Assembly: GCF_016863315.1 (NCBI RefSeq)
Contig: NZ_BOOQ01000052.1
Coordinates: 1 to 64,000 of the forward strand
Source of the DNA: Planotetraspora silvatica
GTDB lineage: Bacteria; Actinomycetota; Actinomycetes; Streptosporangiales; Streptosporangiaceae
Direction of reading: 5' to 3'
Length of the DNA: 64,000 bases
The notes beneath the pieces are model-generated. The model saw only the letters and a list, made by a program, of their open reading frames with translations, ran no database searches and was not told the origin of the DNA. Shown piece by piece: positions 8,055-16,392 of the stretch. The position numbers and the translations under genes are program-made. Within the stretch, counting starts at the first letter, position 1. The number at the start of each line of letters is the position of its first letter.

Positions 8055-9452
8055 TCACATACCGATCACTTTCTTGATGCCTTCGAAGAGGAAGTTGCCG
8101 CCCACGCCGACCGCCAGGTCCACACCCACCTGGTAGACGACGCCGAGCGTCTTCCGCACGCGGGAGACGGGCATCTCCGGCTCCGCCAGCGCCCCGCGGA
8201 GATCCTCCAGCGCCGCCTCGAGCCCACCCGGATCGGACGTTTCCGGGAAACGGTCGTGTTGCGCTTCGAGGAACTGGACGACGGCCTTCACCAGCGCGGT
8301 TATCTCCGGATCCCGCTCGTTGTGCACAATGTCGCCGACGCCGCCGATGTTCGAATACGCGAAGGTCGGGTTGTAAAGGTGGAACTGGTGACTGATCGTG
8401 GGCGCGGCAGGCCCGCCGACCGCAGGCGGTGAGACGGAACGCGTCCACGCCGCGCCGAGATCGCTCAGCTTGATCCTGTGGTCACGGACCTCGACGCCCA
8501 GCCTCGCCCGCAGCCGGGGCAGCCCCTCGACGAGGGTGCGCCGCCGTGCGGGGTCGGGCACGGCGAGCCCGACCGCCACGCAGGCCCGCACGGCGTGCCG
8601 CGCCGACCGGGGTGGATGCCCCGCCCCGACCATGGACTCCAGCAGGGCGCTCTCCTGGGCCCAGGAGGACGACAGGGCCGCCATCAGGGCGGACACCGCC
8701 TCCGCGAGGGTGGCGTCCTCATTCGCGACGCGCGCCGGGACTCCCCTCCCGCCGCGCAGGAAGTGGTCGGCCGCACCCGCCCGGATGAGGGACCGGCCGG
8801 CGAGCCAGACACCCGACGTCCGTTCGTCCCCGGAGAGGTCGAGCACCAGGACGGGCGCGAACTCCGGCGGGGGCAGCGGATGCAGGTACGGCTTCGGGAT
8901 CCCCGGAATGCGGGGCCGGGTGGGCCGCGGCCCCTGCGGATTCGCCGTCCATTCGGCGAGGTCCATCCGGAACTTGAGGTTCGCCTCGCGCTCGCGCTCG
9001 TCCCGCTGCGCCGTCCGCCGCTGGTGGTCCGCCTCGTTGTCGGCGTTCCGCTCGACGATCGACCGGGTCCTCTCGTGATAGTCGGCCTCGGAGCACACCC
9101 AGTCTCCGGGCCGGAGATCCTTCGCGCGTACACCGCTCGCCTTGCTCGGCGCGCGGTTGTACAGGGACCCGGCGGCACGACCGCTCCGCGCGGAGCGCTC
9201 CGCCTCCCGGTGCAGGAGCACGATCCCGTCGGCGTACGCCGCGACGGCCAGGGCGACGGGCGGGACGGGCAGGAACCACCAGGACGACCCGGTCGTCTCA
9301 ATGAGGATCATCGCGATGACCGCGACGGGGGCGGCGGCGAGCAGTCCTGCTCTCGCACACGCCCACAGAAGCCGTCCGTCGTTCTCCCTGGGAACGGCGG
9401 CCGCGATGACTTCTGGGGCAATGCGGACATGGTCGGAATTGCGGCTTCCCAC
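8055..9452 (-). CDS. Membrane-anchored protein of unknown function
   Basis: 465 aa from a GTG at 9452. Two hydrophobic helices lie at about residues 30-50 and 58-76 (LLAAAPVAVIAMILIE, WWFLPVPPVALAVAAYADG). A long soluble, charged and proline-rich region follows (KPYLHPLPPPEFAPVLVLDL), and then a helical C-terminus with a mildly hydrophobic end (VGVDLAVGVGGNFLFEGIKK). I recognise no domain. Codon use matches the neighbours, so it looks like a real gene. It lies between the phosphoesterase (same strand) and the divergent amine oxidase. Confidence 0.7.
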   Translation of the reverse strand: MGSRNSDHVRIAPEVIAAAVPRENDGRLLWACARAGLLAAAPVAVIAMILIETTGSSWWFLPVPPVALAVAAYADGIVLLHREAERSARSGRAAGSLYNRAPSKASGVRAKDLRPGDWVCSEADYHERTRSIVERNADNEADHQRRTAQRDEREREANLKFRMDLAEWTANPQGPRPTRPRIPGIPKPYLHPLPPPEFAPVLVLDLSGDERTSGVWLAGRSLIRAGAADHFLRGGRGVPARVANEDATLAEAVSALMAALSSSWAQESALLESMVGAGHPPRSARHAVRACVAVGLAVPDPARRRTLVEGLPRLRARLGVEVRDHRIKLSDLGAAWTRSVSPPAVGGPAAPTISHQFHLYNPTFAYSNIGGVGDIVHNERDPEITALVKAVVQFLEAQHDRFPETSDPGGLEAALEDLRGALAEPEMPVSRVRKTLGVVYQVGVDLAVGVGGNFLFEGIKKVIGM

Positions 9453-9692
9453 CCGTCGATTATGTGCCCCGAAGATCGTTCCTGGGGAGGGAAACCGGAA
9501 AGCGAGGGCCGATCCAGGTCTCCCCCCGTACTCCCCCGCCGCGGCCGGATGACGGACGCTCGAAACATCACCGCAACCATCATGGAATGTCGAGATTTAT
9601 GGGGTTTTGGTAGAAATTGCCCCGGAACATGATCGTCGATCGCATGCAACAGATCTTGCTCACACTTGCCACCAGAGATCTTGGAGGTGTCT

Positions 9693-11282
9693 GTGAGCTA
9701 CAGCAGGCGTGGGTTCCTGACAGCAGTGGGCGCGACCGGAGGGGCGGGAGCGCTCCTCGCCACGATGGGCGCGCTCGGACTCGCACCGACCGCCGAGGCG
9801 GCGGCCCGCACGGCCTTCGTCCCCCCGCAACCATCCGACTTCACCCTCACCGGGAGGGGTGCGAAGAAGGTCGTCATCCTCGGGGCGGGAGTCGCCGGCC
9901 TGGCCACCGCGTACGAACTGGGCAAGGCGGGCTACGACTGCACCGTGCTCGAGGCCCTGGACCGGGTCGGCGGCCGCAACTGGACCATCAGGGGCGGCGA
10001 CCGGATCACCGAGCTTGACGGCTCGACCCAGATCGCCCGCTTCTCCGACGGCATCTACATGAACGCCGGCCCCGCCCGGCTCGCGCAGTGGATGGTCACC
10101 ATGGACTACGCCCGCGAACTGGGCGTGCCCTTGGAGGTCTTCACCAACTCCAACTCCCAGGCGTACATCTACAACGAGGCCGCGGGCATGACGGCGCCGG
10201 TCGCCTGGCGCACCGCCAAGGCGGACGTCTACGGGTACATCTCCGAACTGCTCTCCACGGCCACCGACAGCGGCGCGCTCGACGCCAAGCTGACCGCCCA
10301 GGACAAGGAGCGACTGCTCTCCTTCCTGCGCGGCTTCGGCTCCATCGGCAACAAGGCGGCGGGCTTCGCCTACACCGGCAACGAGCACCGGGGCTACAGC
10401 GTCAACCCCGGCGCGGGCGAGCAGCCGGGCACCATTCTCGGCCCGGTGCCCTCCCTGTCGGACGTGCTCGCCAGCGGCGTCGGCCAGCGGTTCTCCTTCG
10501 AGTTCGGCTACGACCAGGCGATGCTGATGTTCCAGCCCGTCGGCGGCATGGACGCCATCCCCAAGGCGTTCGCCGACGCGATCGGCAGGCACAAGATCTC
10601 GCTGAGATCGAAGGTCACGAAGATCACCGACCTGGCCCATGGGGTCGAGGTCGAATACCTGGACAAGAACGGGAAGACCAAGACGATCAAGGCGGACTTC
10701 TGCGTGGCCGCCATGCCCCCGCACATCCTGGCCAAGACCCCGCACAACCTCGGCCCCGACGTGCAGGCCGCCCTGTCCATGCCGACGGTCACGTCATCCG
10801 GCAAGATCGGCCTGGAGTACCGCCGCCGGTGGTGGGAGACCGACGAGAACATCTACGGCGGCATCACCAACACCGACCTCGATCTGTCCGTCGTCTGGTA
10901 CCCCTCCTACGGGTACGGCGGGCGGCGCGGCCTCATCATCGGCTACTACAACAACGGCGCCAACCAGGACGCCTACGCCGCACTCACCCATCCGCAAAGG
11001 GAGAAGCGCGCGGTCGAACAGGGCATGAAGATCCACGGCGCGAAGTACCGCGACGAACTGGTGACGTCGGCGTCGATCTCCTGGAGGCTGCAACCGCACA
11101 TCGAGGGCGCCTGGGTCGGCTGGCCGTCCCGCACCGGCGGATATCAACTGCTGAACAAGCCGGCCGGCCACGTCCACTTCGCGGGCGACTGGCTCAGCTA
11201 CATGATCGCGTGGCAGGCGGGCGCACTGGAGTCGGCCCGCAAGACCGTCACCGATCTCCATCAGCGCGTACTCACGAACTGA
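9693..11282 (+). CDS. Tat-exported flavin monoamine oxidase family protein
   Basis: 529 aa from a GTG at 9693, five bases after GGAGG. The N-terminus has a twin-arginine signal (SYSRRGFLTAVGATG), so it is exported folded with its cofactor. A Rossmann FAD-binding fingerprint follows (VVILGAGVAGLATAYELGKA, then VGGRN). The C-terminus carries the second FAD contact (HVHFAGDWLSYMIAWQAGAL). This is the amine oxidase/L-amino-acid oxidase architecture, oxidising an amine or amino acid with release of H2O2. The substrate cannot be read from the sequence. It ends at a strong hairpin terminator, so it is likely monocistronic. Confidence 0.9.
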   Translation: MSYSRRGFLTAVGATGGAGALLATMGALGLAPTAEAAARTAFVPPQPSDFTLTGRGAKKVVILGAGVAGLATAYELGKAGYDCTVLEALDRVGGRNWTIRGGDRITELDGSTQIARFSDGIYMNAGPARLAQWMVTMDYARELGVPLEVFTNSNSQAYIYNEAAGMTAPVAWRTAKADVYGYISELLSTATDSGALDAKLTAQDKERLLSFLRGFGSIGNKAAGFAYTGNEHRGYSVNPGAGEQPGTILGPVPSLSDVLASGVGQRFSFEFGYDQAMLMFQPVGGMDAIPKAFADAIGRHKISLRSKVTKITDLAHGVEVEYLDKNGKTKTIKADFCVAAMPPHILAKTPHNLGPDVQAALSMPTVTSSGKIGLEYRRRWWETDENIYGGITNTDLDLSVVWYPSYGYGGRRGLIIGYYNNGANQDAYAALTHPQREKRAVEQGMKIHGAKYRDELVTSASISWRLQPHIEGAWVGWPSRTGGYQLLNKPAGHVHFAGDWLSYMIAWQAGALESARKTVTDLHQRVLTN

Positions 11283-11299
11283 GCCTCGGCATCCCGCAG

Positions 11300-11332
11300 G
11301 AAGGGCACGGTCGCGCGGCGGCCGTGCCCTTC
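11300..11332 (+). terminator. Hairpin terminator after the amine oxidase gene
   Basis: GAAGGGCACGG (11300-11310) and CCGTGCCCTTC (11322-11332) form a perfect 11-bp stem with an 11-base loop, 18 bases after the stop codon. There is no U-tract, which is usual for actinobacteria. Confidence 0.75.
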
Positions 11333-11429
11333 GCCATCGGTCCCGAGCGCCCACCACAGGAGGAGAGCGATCGTGGACCACCGGCAGGCCCCTGTATTGT
11401 CCTGGTGATGCACGTACCGTTTGAGAGAG

Positions 11430-12146
11430 ATGTCTGATTTGGCCGCCGTGAGCGGGCCGTCGGCTCCTGTCACCGTGCTGCTCGTCGAGGACGACGAAGT
11501 GATCCGCAAGACGGTCGGAATGGCACTGGAGCGCTACGGCTACGCCGTGACCTCGGCCGGCGACGGACTGACCGGTCTGGAACTCTTCCGGGACGGGCGG
11601 CATGATCTGCTGCTGCTGGATGTGATGTTGCCCGGCCTGGACGGCATCGGGCTGTGCCGCAGAGTCAGGGAGTCCAGCCTGGTCCCCATCCTGATGATGT
11701 CCGCCCGCGGCGACTCGCTGGATGTGGTCTCAGGCCTCGAGGCGGGCGCGGACGACTACGTCGCCAAGCCCGTCGACACCGCGGTGCTGGTGGCCAGGAT
11801 CCGCTCGCTGCTGCGCCGGGCCACGTTCTCCGCTGTCGCCGAGGAGGCGCCCAAGCCCGGCGCGGGTCTGATCTTCGGGGATCTGACCATCGACACCGAC
11901 GGCCTGGAGGTGTTCCGGGACGGCGAGCAGGTCGCGCTGGCCCCCACCGAGCTGCGACTGCTGCTCGAGTTCGCGGCGAATCCGGGAATCGTCCTGGACC
12001 GGCAGACGCTGCTGCGCAACGTCTGGGACTACGGGTGGGACGGCGACAGCCGCGTCGTCGACCTGTGCGTGCAGCGCCTGCGCAAGAAGATCGGCGCCGA
12101 GCGGATCGAGACGGTCCGAGGCTTCGGTTACAAGTTGCGGCGCTGA
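11430..12146 (+). CDS. OmpR-family response regulator (CseB-like)
   Basis: 238 aa. Receiver domain at residues ~14-128 with acidic pocket VEDDE, phospho-acceptor D64 in LLLLDVMLPG, and DDYVAKP lysine loop. A winged-helix output domain occupies ~140-238 (VALAPTELRLLLEFAANPG, VDLCVQRLRKKIG, VRGFGYKLRR). The ATG at 11430 lies directly after a GAGAGAG run. GTG 11448, with better spacing, is an alternative start. It precedes the cognate histidine kinase with one base between stop and start. The pair resembles CseB/CseC cell-envelope stress systems and leads into a VanJ-like gene. Confidence 0.92.
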   Translation: MSDLAAVSGPSAPVTVLLVEDDEVIRKTVGMALERYGYAVTSAGDGLTGLELFRDGRHDLLLLDVMLPGLDGIGLCRRVRESSLVPILMMSARGDSLDVVSGLEAGADDYVAKPVDTAVLVARIRSLLRRATFSAVAEEAPKPGAGLIFGDLTIDTDGLEVFRDGEQVALAPTELRLLLEFAANPGIVLDRQTLLRNVWDYGWDGDSRVVDLCVQRLRKKIGAERIETVRGFGYKLRR

Positions 12147-12147
12147 G

Positions 12148-13410
12148 GTGGACGCCGACATCGTCCAGGCCGCGCGCGGCCTGCTGAACCCGAGATCGCA
12201 GCGCTGGAAGATCGTGGCGCTGGTGGCCATGGCGTCGTGTGCGGTCGCGCTCGCCGTGGGAGTGCTGGTCCATCGGAGCACCTTCGAGCGTTCCATGGAC
12301 ATCGGCAGGGAGCGGGCCCAGAACGCCTTGGGGCCCGTGGTCGACCAATACCGGCGGACCGGCGTCGCCGACCCGCTGAGCGTGCAGGATCCGGACGCGA
12401 TGCCACCGGCGCTTCTCCGGCAGGATCTGGAACAGGTCGGCTTCTGGTACGACGACCGCCGGCCGGACATCCCGTGGATGTGGGCCGCCGAGTCGGTCGA
12501 CGGTCATGTGATCGCCGTCCAGATGGAGTTGGGGTCGGAGTTGCGGAGCCTGCAGGCGCTCGACCGGCACATCGTGGAGGCCTCGCTCGCCGTGCTCGCC
12601 GTCGTCGTGCCGCTGGCGGCGCTGGCCGCCGAGCCGCCCAACCGGCGGTTGAGACGGGTGGCCGGGACCGCGCGGCGCATCGCGGACGGCGACCTGGACG
12701 CCCGGATCGGAACGGCCGGGCGGGCACGTGACGAGATCACCGACATCTCCTCGGCCGTCGACTCGATGGCGGGCGCTCTGCAGGAACGGCTGCTCACCGA
12801 GCAGCGCTTCACCGCCGATGTCGCCCACGAACTGCGCACCCCGCTGATGGGCCTGATCACCGCGTCCGAACTGCTGCCGGAGAGCGAGGCGACCGACCTG
12901 GTCCGCGACCGGGTGGGGGTGTTGCGGACGCTGGTCGAGAACCTGCTGGAGATCTCCCGTCTCGACGCGGGCGCCGAATCGGCCGACCACGCCGTCGTGC
13001 CGTTGGACCAGGTCGTCGAGGAGTCCGTACGCCGTGCGGGACTTCAGGCCGGCCTGACGGTGACGGGCGATCCCGTCGCCGACACCGATCCCCGCCGGCT
13101 CGACCGGATCATCGCCAACCTGGTCGCCAACGCGTACCGCCATGGACGGCCGCCGGTCGAGGTCACGGTCGACGGGACGACGATCGTCATACGTGATCAC
13201 GGTCCCGGCTTCCCCGGCGAGTTGCTGGCGGGCGGGCCGCAGCGCTTCAGGACCGGGGCCGCGGAGCGCGGCCACGGCCATGGTCTCGGCCTGACCATCG
13301 CCCTCGGCCAGGCCCGGGTGATCGGCGCCGAGCTCACCTTCCGCAACGCCCCCGACGGCGGTGCGGTCGCCGTACTCCGGCTCCGCGGCCGTACGCGGCC
13401 CGAGGCTTGA
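12148..13410 (+). CDS. Sensor histidine kinase (CseC-like)
   Basis: 420 aa from a GTG at 12148, immediately after the regulator stop. Transmembrane helices lie at ~21-41 and ~143-161, bounding a ~100-residue extracytoplasmic sensor loop. A HAMP-like region (RRVAGTARRIADGDLDARIG) spans ~162-215. The phospho-acceptor is H227 in FTADVAHELRTPLMGL. The N box is RIIANLVANAYRHG, and the G boxes are DHGPGFPG and HGHGLGLTIA. It phosphorylates the upstream regulator. The downstream VanJ-like gene suggests an envelope-antibiotic or lipid-II-stress signal, which is inferred from context. Confidence 0.92.
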   Translation: MDADIVQAARGLLNPRSQRWKIVALVAMASCAVALAVGVLVHRSTFERSMDIGRERAQNALGPVVDQYRRTGVADPLSVQDPDAMPPALLRQDLEQVGFWYDDRRPDIPWMWAAESVDGHVIAVQMELGSELRSLQALDRHIVEASLAVLAVVVPLAALAAEPPNRRLRRVAGTARRIADGDLDARIGTAGRARDEITDISSAVDSMAGALQERLLTEQRFTADVAHELRTPLMGLITASELLPESEATDLVRDRVGVLRTLVENLLEISRLDAGAESADHAVVPLDQVVEESVRRAGLQAGLTVTGDPVADTDPRRLDRIIANLVANAYRHGRPPVEVTVDGTTIVIRDHGPGFPGELLAGGPQRFRTGAAERGHGHGLGLTIALGQARVIGAELTFRNAPDGGAVAVLRLRGRTRPEA

Positions 13411-13722
13411 TACACATCCGACACACGCCCGAGCGGTGACCGAGACGCGGCGCCGACGCCCCGGATGCCCGCCCACGGCAGGGTCGACAGGTGTGAACGG
13501 CGGTCGTCCGAGGCGATGCCGATCCCCTCTGGGACATCGGGATCATCCGCTTACTCCGCCGATGCTCGGGTAGCCTGCGAGGCGAAGATGATCCTGCACG
13601 CGTCCACCGCTCCCCAAGGGGATCTCCTGACCGGTTGGGACAACGGCCAGAAGGTGGTCGCCGCGGTTCAAGACTCGCTGCCCTCGGCTCTGGCGGCACG
13701 CCAAAGGGGGAAGTGAAGCCAC
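13411..13722 (+). other. 312-base intergenic stretch before the VanJ-like gene
   Basis: No strong gene. A 43-codon ATG frame (13588-13716), preceded by GAGG, ends 6 bases before the VanJ-like ATG and has fairly high GC3. It could be a short leader peptide, but it is weak. The RBS of the next gene is GGGGGAAG around 13707. No clear promoter hexamers seen. Confidence 0.3.
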
Positions 13723-14718
13723 ATGACGACGACCGTCGACGCCACCTCGCAAGAGGGGGGCGGCCCTGACACCGAAAGCCGGCGTCGTTGGCGGGAGGCC
13801 GGAATGTGGCGGCGGGGGCGGATCATCGCGGGCCTGGCGGTCCTGCCCGTCCTGGTGATGTTGCTGCACGCCCACATCCCCAACCGCACCGGCAACATCG
13901 GCAGCCTCACCGAGACCTTCCTGCCCTGGACGGGTCTGGCCGTCCCCCTTCTCGCGGCGTTCGCACTGGCCCGCCGCTCGGCGACCGCCCTCGTCGCCCT
14001 GACGCTGCCCGCCGTCATCTGGCTCGCGCTCTTCGGCCGTACGCTCATCGACAAGCGGGCGGACGGCGGGGACCTGATCGTCGCCTCCCACAACGTCAAC
14101 AACGACAACCCGGACCCGACGGGCACCGCACGGGCCCTCATCGCGTCGGGCGCCGACGTGGTCGGGCTCGAGGAGCTCACCGCCTCCGCGGTACCGATCT
14201 ACGAGAAGGCCCTGGCCGGCGCGTACAAGTACCACGCGATCCGGGGCACCGTCGGCCTGTGGAGCAAGTACCCGATGAGCGGCACCCGCTCGGTCGGCAT
14301 CATGGAGTGGTCCCGCGCCCTGCGCAGCACCGTCCAGACCCCCCGCGGGCCGCTGGCCGTCTTCGTCGCCCACCTCCCGTCGGTGCGGGTCAATCTCGAC
14401 GCCGGCTTCACCGCCGACCAGCGCGACGCGTCCGCCCGGCTCCTCGCCGAGGCCGTGCGCGACGACCCCGTCGCGAAGGCGATCCTGGTGGGCGACTTCA
14501 ACGGCACGGCCAACGACAGGGCTCTGGCCCCGGTGACCTCGCAGATGCGGTCGGCGCAGGGCGCGGCGGGCGACGGGTTCGGCTTCAGCTGGCCCGCGGC
14601 GTTCCCCATGGCCCGCATCGACCAGATCCTCGTCAGGGGCGTCGAGCCGGTCTCGTCCTGGACGTTGCCCGCCACCGGCAGCGATCACCTGCCCGTGGCC
14701 GCGTCCGTCGACTACTGA
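13723..14718 (+). CDS. VanJ-like membrane endonuclease/exonuclease/phosphatase-fold protein
   Basis: 331 aa. The N-terminal third has three hydrophobic helices (residues ~28-46, ~64-82, ~86-103) including the family stretch HIPNRTGNIGSLTETFLPWT. The rest is an EEP domain: VASHNVNNDNPD, GLEELTAS (metal Glu), ILVGDFNGTAND and GSDHLPVAASVDY (catalytic Asp-His). VanJ of Streptomyces coelicolor confers teicoplanin resistance and is thought to act on undecaprenyl-pyrophosphate-type lipid carriers outside the membrane. The same role is inferred here from the family and from the upstream two-component system. It is convergent with the methyltransferase, with 5 bases between stops. Confidence 0.85.
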   Translation: MTTTVDATSQEGGGPDTESRRRWREAGMWRRGRIIAGLAVLPVLVMLLHAHIPNRTGNIGSLTETFLPWTGLAVPLLAAFALARRSATALVALTLPAVIWLALFGRTLIDKRADGGDLIVASHNVNNDNPDPTGTARALIASGADVVGLEELTASAVPIYEKALAGAYKYHAIRGTVGLWSKYPMSGTRSVGIMEWSRALRSTVQTPRGPLAVFVAHLPSVRVNLDAGFTADQRDASARLLAEAVRDDPVAKAILVGDFNGTANDRALAPVTSQMRSAQGAAGDGFGFSWPAAFPMARIDQILVRGVEPVSSWTLPATGSDHLPVAASVDY

Positions 14719-14723
14719 CGGGT

Positions 14724-15671
14724 TCAGCGCCTGCGGGCGAGGGTGACGCCGTCTCGCACGGGCAACATCACCGAGTCGACCCGGGCGTCGGTGGCGATGA
14801 GATCGTTCAGGCGGCGCATCCCCAGATGGCGCTCCTCCTGGTAGGCCGGGTCCATGACGCGGCCGCCGAGGAACACGTTGTCCAGGACGACAAGGCCACC
14901 GGGACGCAGTCGCTGGACGATCTCCTCGTAGTAGGCCGGGTAGTTCTCCTTGTCGGCGTCGATGAACGCGATGTCGACGTACGGCTCGGCGGGGAGCGCG
15001 CGCAGCGTCTCGAGGGCCGGGCCGACCTTCAGGTCGATGCGGTCCGCCACACCGGCGCGCTCCCAGTAGTCCCTGGCGATGGAGGTCCACTCGTCGCTGA
15101 CGTCGCAGGCGAGCAGCCGCCCGCCCTCAGGCAGCCCCTGGGCGATGCAGATCGAGGAGTAGCCGGTGAACACCCCCACCTCGATGGCATGGCGCGCGCC
15201 GACCAGGCGCACCAGCATGGTCAGCAGGGCGCCCTCGTCCCGGGAGACCTGCATGCCCGACGCGTCGCCGGTGGCCTCCCGCGTCCTGACGACCAGTTCG
15301 TCGAGCACGTCGCCGGCCGGCGTGCAGTGCTCGAGCAGATAGTCGCCGACGACGGGATCGACGAGCTGCAGCGAACTCCCCGAGACCGGCTCGGTCCAGT
15401 CGACGTCGAGCGACTCCTGGGTGGCGAAACGCAGCAGGTGGCGGGTGACGACGTCTTGGACGCCCGCGACGCCTTCGGCGTCACCGGCAGTCACGATCAT
15501 GCCGAGGTGATCTCCGGACGGCGTGAGCACACACGTCCCCTGGGCGAAGGTGAGGGTCCCCCTGCCGTCGCCGGAGAGTTCCGCGGTCGTCTTGTGGCCC
15601 ATATGCGAGATGAGCTGCTTGATGTATCGAGAAGAACGCGAGGTCGCGACATGTGCCGTTGAGACGGGCAT
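14724..15671 (-). CDS. DUF2218-O-methyltransferase fusion protein
   Basis: 315 aa. Residues ~10-93 match DUF2218 (SSRYIKQLISHMGHK, GTCVLTPSGDHLGMIV, VTRHLLRFA). Residues ~98-315 are a class I SAM-dependent O-methyltransferase of the caffeoyl-CoA/catechol type: MQVSRDEGALLTMLVRLVG, SAM loop AIEVGVFTGYSS around E164, FIDADKENY at 237-245, and LDNVFLGG with D264/N265 as metal/catechol ligands. DUF2218 is usually a separate ~95-aa protein, often near iron-siderophore genes, so the fusion is unusual. ATG 15671 has AAGGA seven bases upstream. The target is probably a catechol-like substrate, which is inference. A palindrome and the divergent ArsR-type gene lie upstream. Confidence 0.85.
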   Translation of the reverse strand: MPVSTAHVATSRSSRYIKQLISHMGHKTTAELSGDGRGTLTFAQGTCVLTPSGDHLGMIVTAGDAEGVAGVQDVVTRHLLRFATQESLDVDWTEPVSGSSLQLVDPVVGDYLLEHCTPAGDVLDELVVRTREATGDASGMQVSRDEGALLTMLVRLVGARHAIEVGVFTGYSSICIAQGLPEGGRLLACDVSDEWTSIARDYWERAGVADRIDLKVGPALETLRALPAEPYVDIAFIDADKENYPAYYEEIVQRLRPGGLVVLDNVFLGGRVMDPAYQEERHLGMRRLNDLIATDARVDSVMLPVRDGVTLARRR

Positions 15672-15692
15672 CGAAGATCCTTCGACTGGGGG

Positions 15693-15716
15693 AAGCGTCG
15701 AGGATCCTCAACGCTT
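15693..15716. promoter_or_regulatory. 24-bp palindromic operator candidate
   Basis: A 24-bp palindrome with one mismatched base pair; its core is GCGTCGAGGATCCTCAACGC (15695-15714), flanked by AA and TT. It lies 22 bases upstream of the methyltransferase start. The half-site AAGCGTCGA recurs at 15751-15759, inside the promoter candidate of the divergent ArsR-type gene. This is the layout expected for autoregulation plus repression of the target. Confidence 0.6.
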
Positions 15717-15744
15717 GAACGAGTCTGAGGTTCGCCTGGGCCGT

Positions 15745-15782
15745 TTGTCAAAGCGTCGACATTCCTAGACACTTAGCTTGTG
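15745..15782 (+). promoter_or_regulatory. Candidate promoter for a leaderless ArsR-type transcript
   Basis: TTGTCA at 15745-15750 and GACACT at 15768-15773 are 17 bases apart. Transcription would begin close to the GTG at 15780, which has no ribosome binding site. A leaderless mRNA is therefore plausible. The AAGCGTCGA half-site lies in the spacer. Confidence 0.35.
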
Positions 15783-16334
15783 GAAGACGAGCCGGCCGAG
15801 CAGGAGCATCTGGTCTTGCGCTCACCGGCGCAGTTCAAGGCGCTCGGGCATCCGGTGCGCCACCGCCTGGTGAACGTCCTGCGCCAGCGGCCAGCGACGC
15901 TCGGCCAGCTGACCGCGGCGCTCGGCTCGACCAAGGGCACCATCGGCTATCACGTACGGATTCTCCGGGACGCGGGCCTCGTCCGGCTGGCGTCCACCCG
16001 GCAGGTACGGGGCGGCACCGAGCAGTACTTCGCCCTGGTCAGCCGGGGCTTCAAGCTCCACGAGGAATCCGGGGTCGGCCCGGAGTTCCTCATCAACGCC
16101 GCCCTGGCCGAGATGCTGCCCCCACGCCCCGGGCAGGGAGGGCGCACGCTGCTGCGGCACCTCTGGCTCACCCCGGACGAGGCCGGCGCGCTCGCCGCCC
16201 GGCTCCAGGCGTACGCCACGGACCCGCCTCCGGCCGACAGTTCCCGAGGCGAGGCGTACGGCCTTCTGGTCAGCCTGTATCCGGCCGACATCCCGGCCCT
16301 GTCCCCCGACGAGCACGCCGCGGAATCCGGCTGA
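15780..16334 (+). CDS. ArsR-type winged-helix transcriptional regulator
   Basis: 184 aa from a GTG at 15780. Residues ~14-85 form the HTH: QFKALGHPVRHRLVNVLRQR, TLGQLTAALGSTKGTIGYHV and RILRDAGLVRL, with a wing at RQVRGGTEQYFALVSRGF. No cysteine metal-binding pair is seen. The C-terminal ~80 residues are a helical domain of unknown ligand. It is divergent from the DUF2218-methyltransferase gene, with a palindrome between them, so that gene is its likely target. Confidence 0.85.
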   Translation: MEDEPAEQEHLVLRSPAQFKALGHPVRHRLVNVLRQRPATLGQLTAALGSTKGTIGYHVRILRDAGLVRLASTRQVRGGTEQYFALVSRGFKLHEESGVGPEFLINAALAEMLPPRPGQGGRTLLRHLWLTPDEAGALAARLQAYATDPPPADSSRGEAYGLLVSLYPADIPALSPDEHAAESG

Positions 16335-16392
16335 ACTCGCCCTGAGCGGCCTGAAGGCGCGCCGCGACGATCATCGAGCGTGCCCCGTCCGG

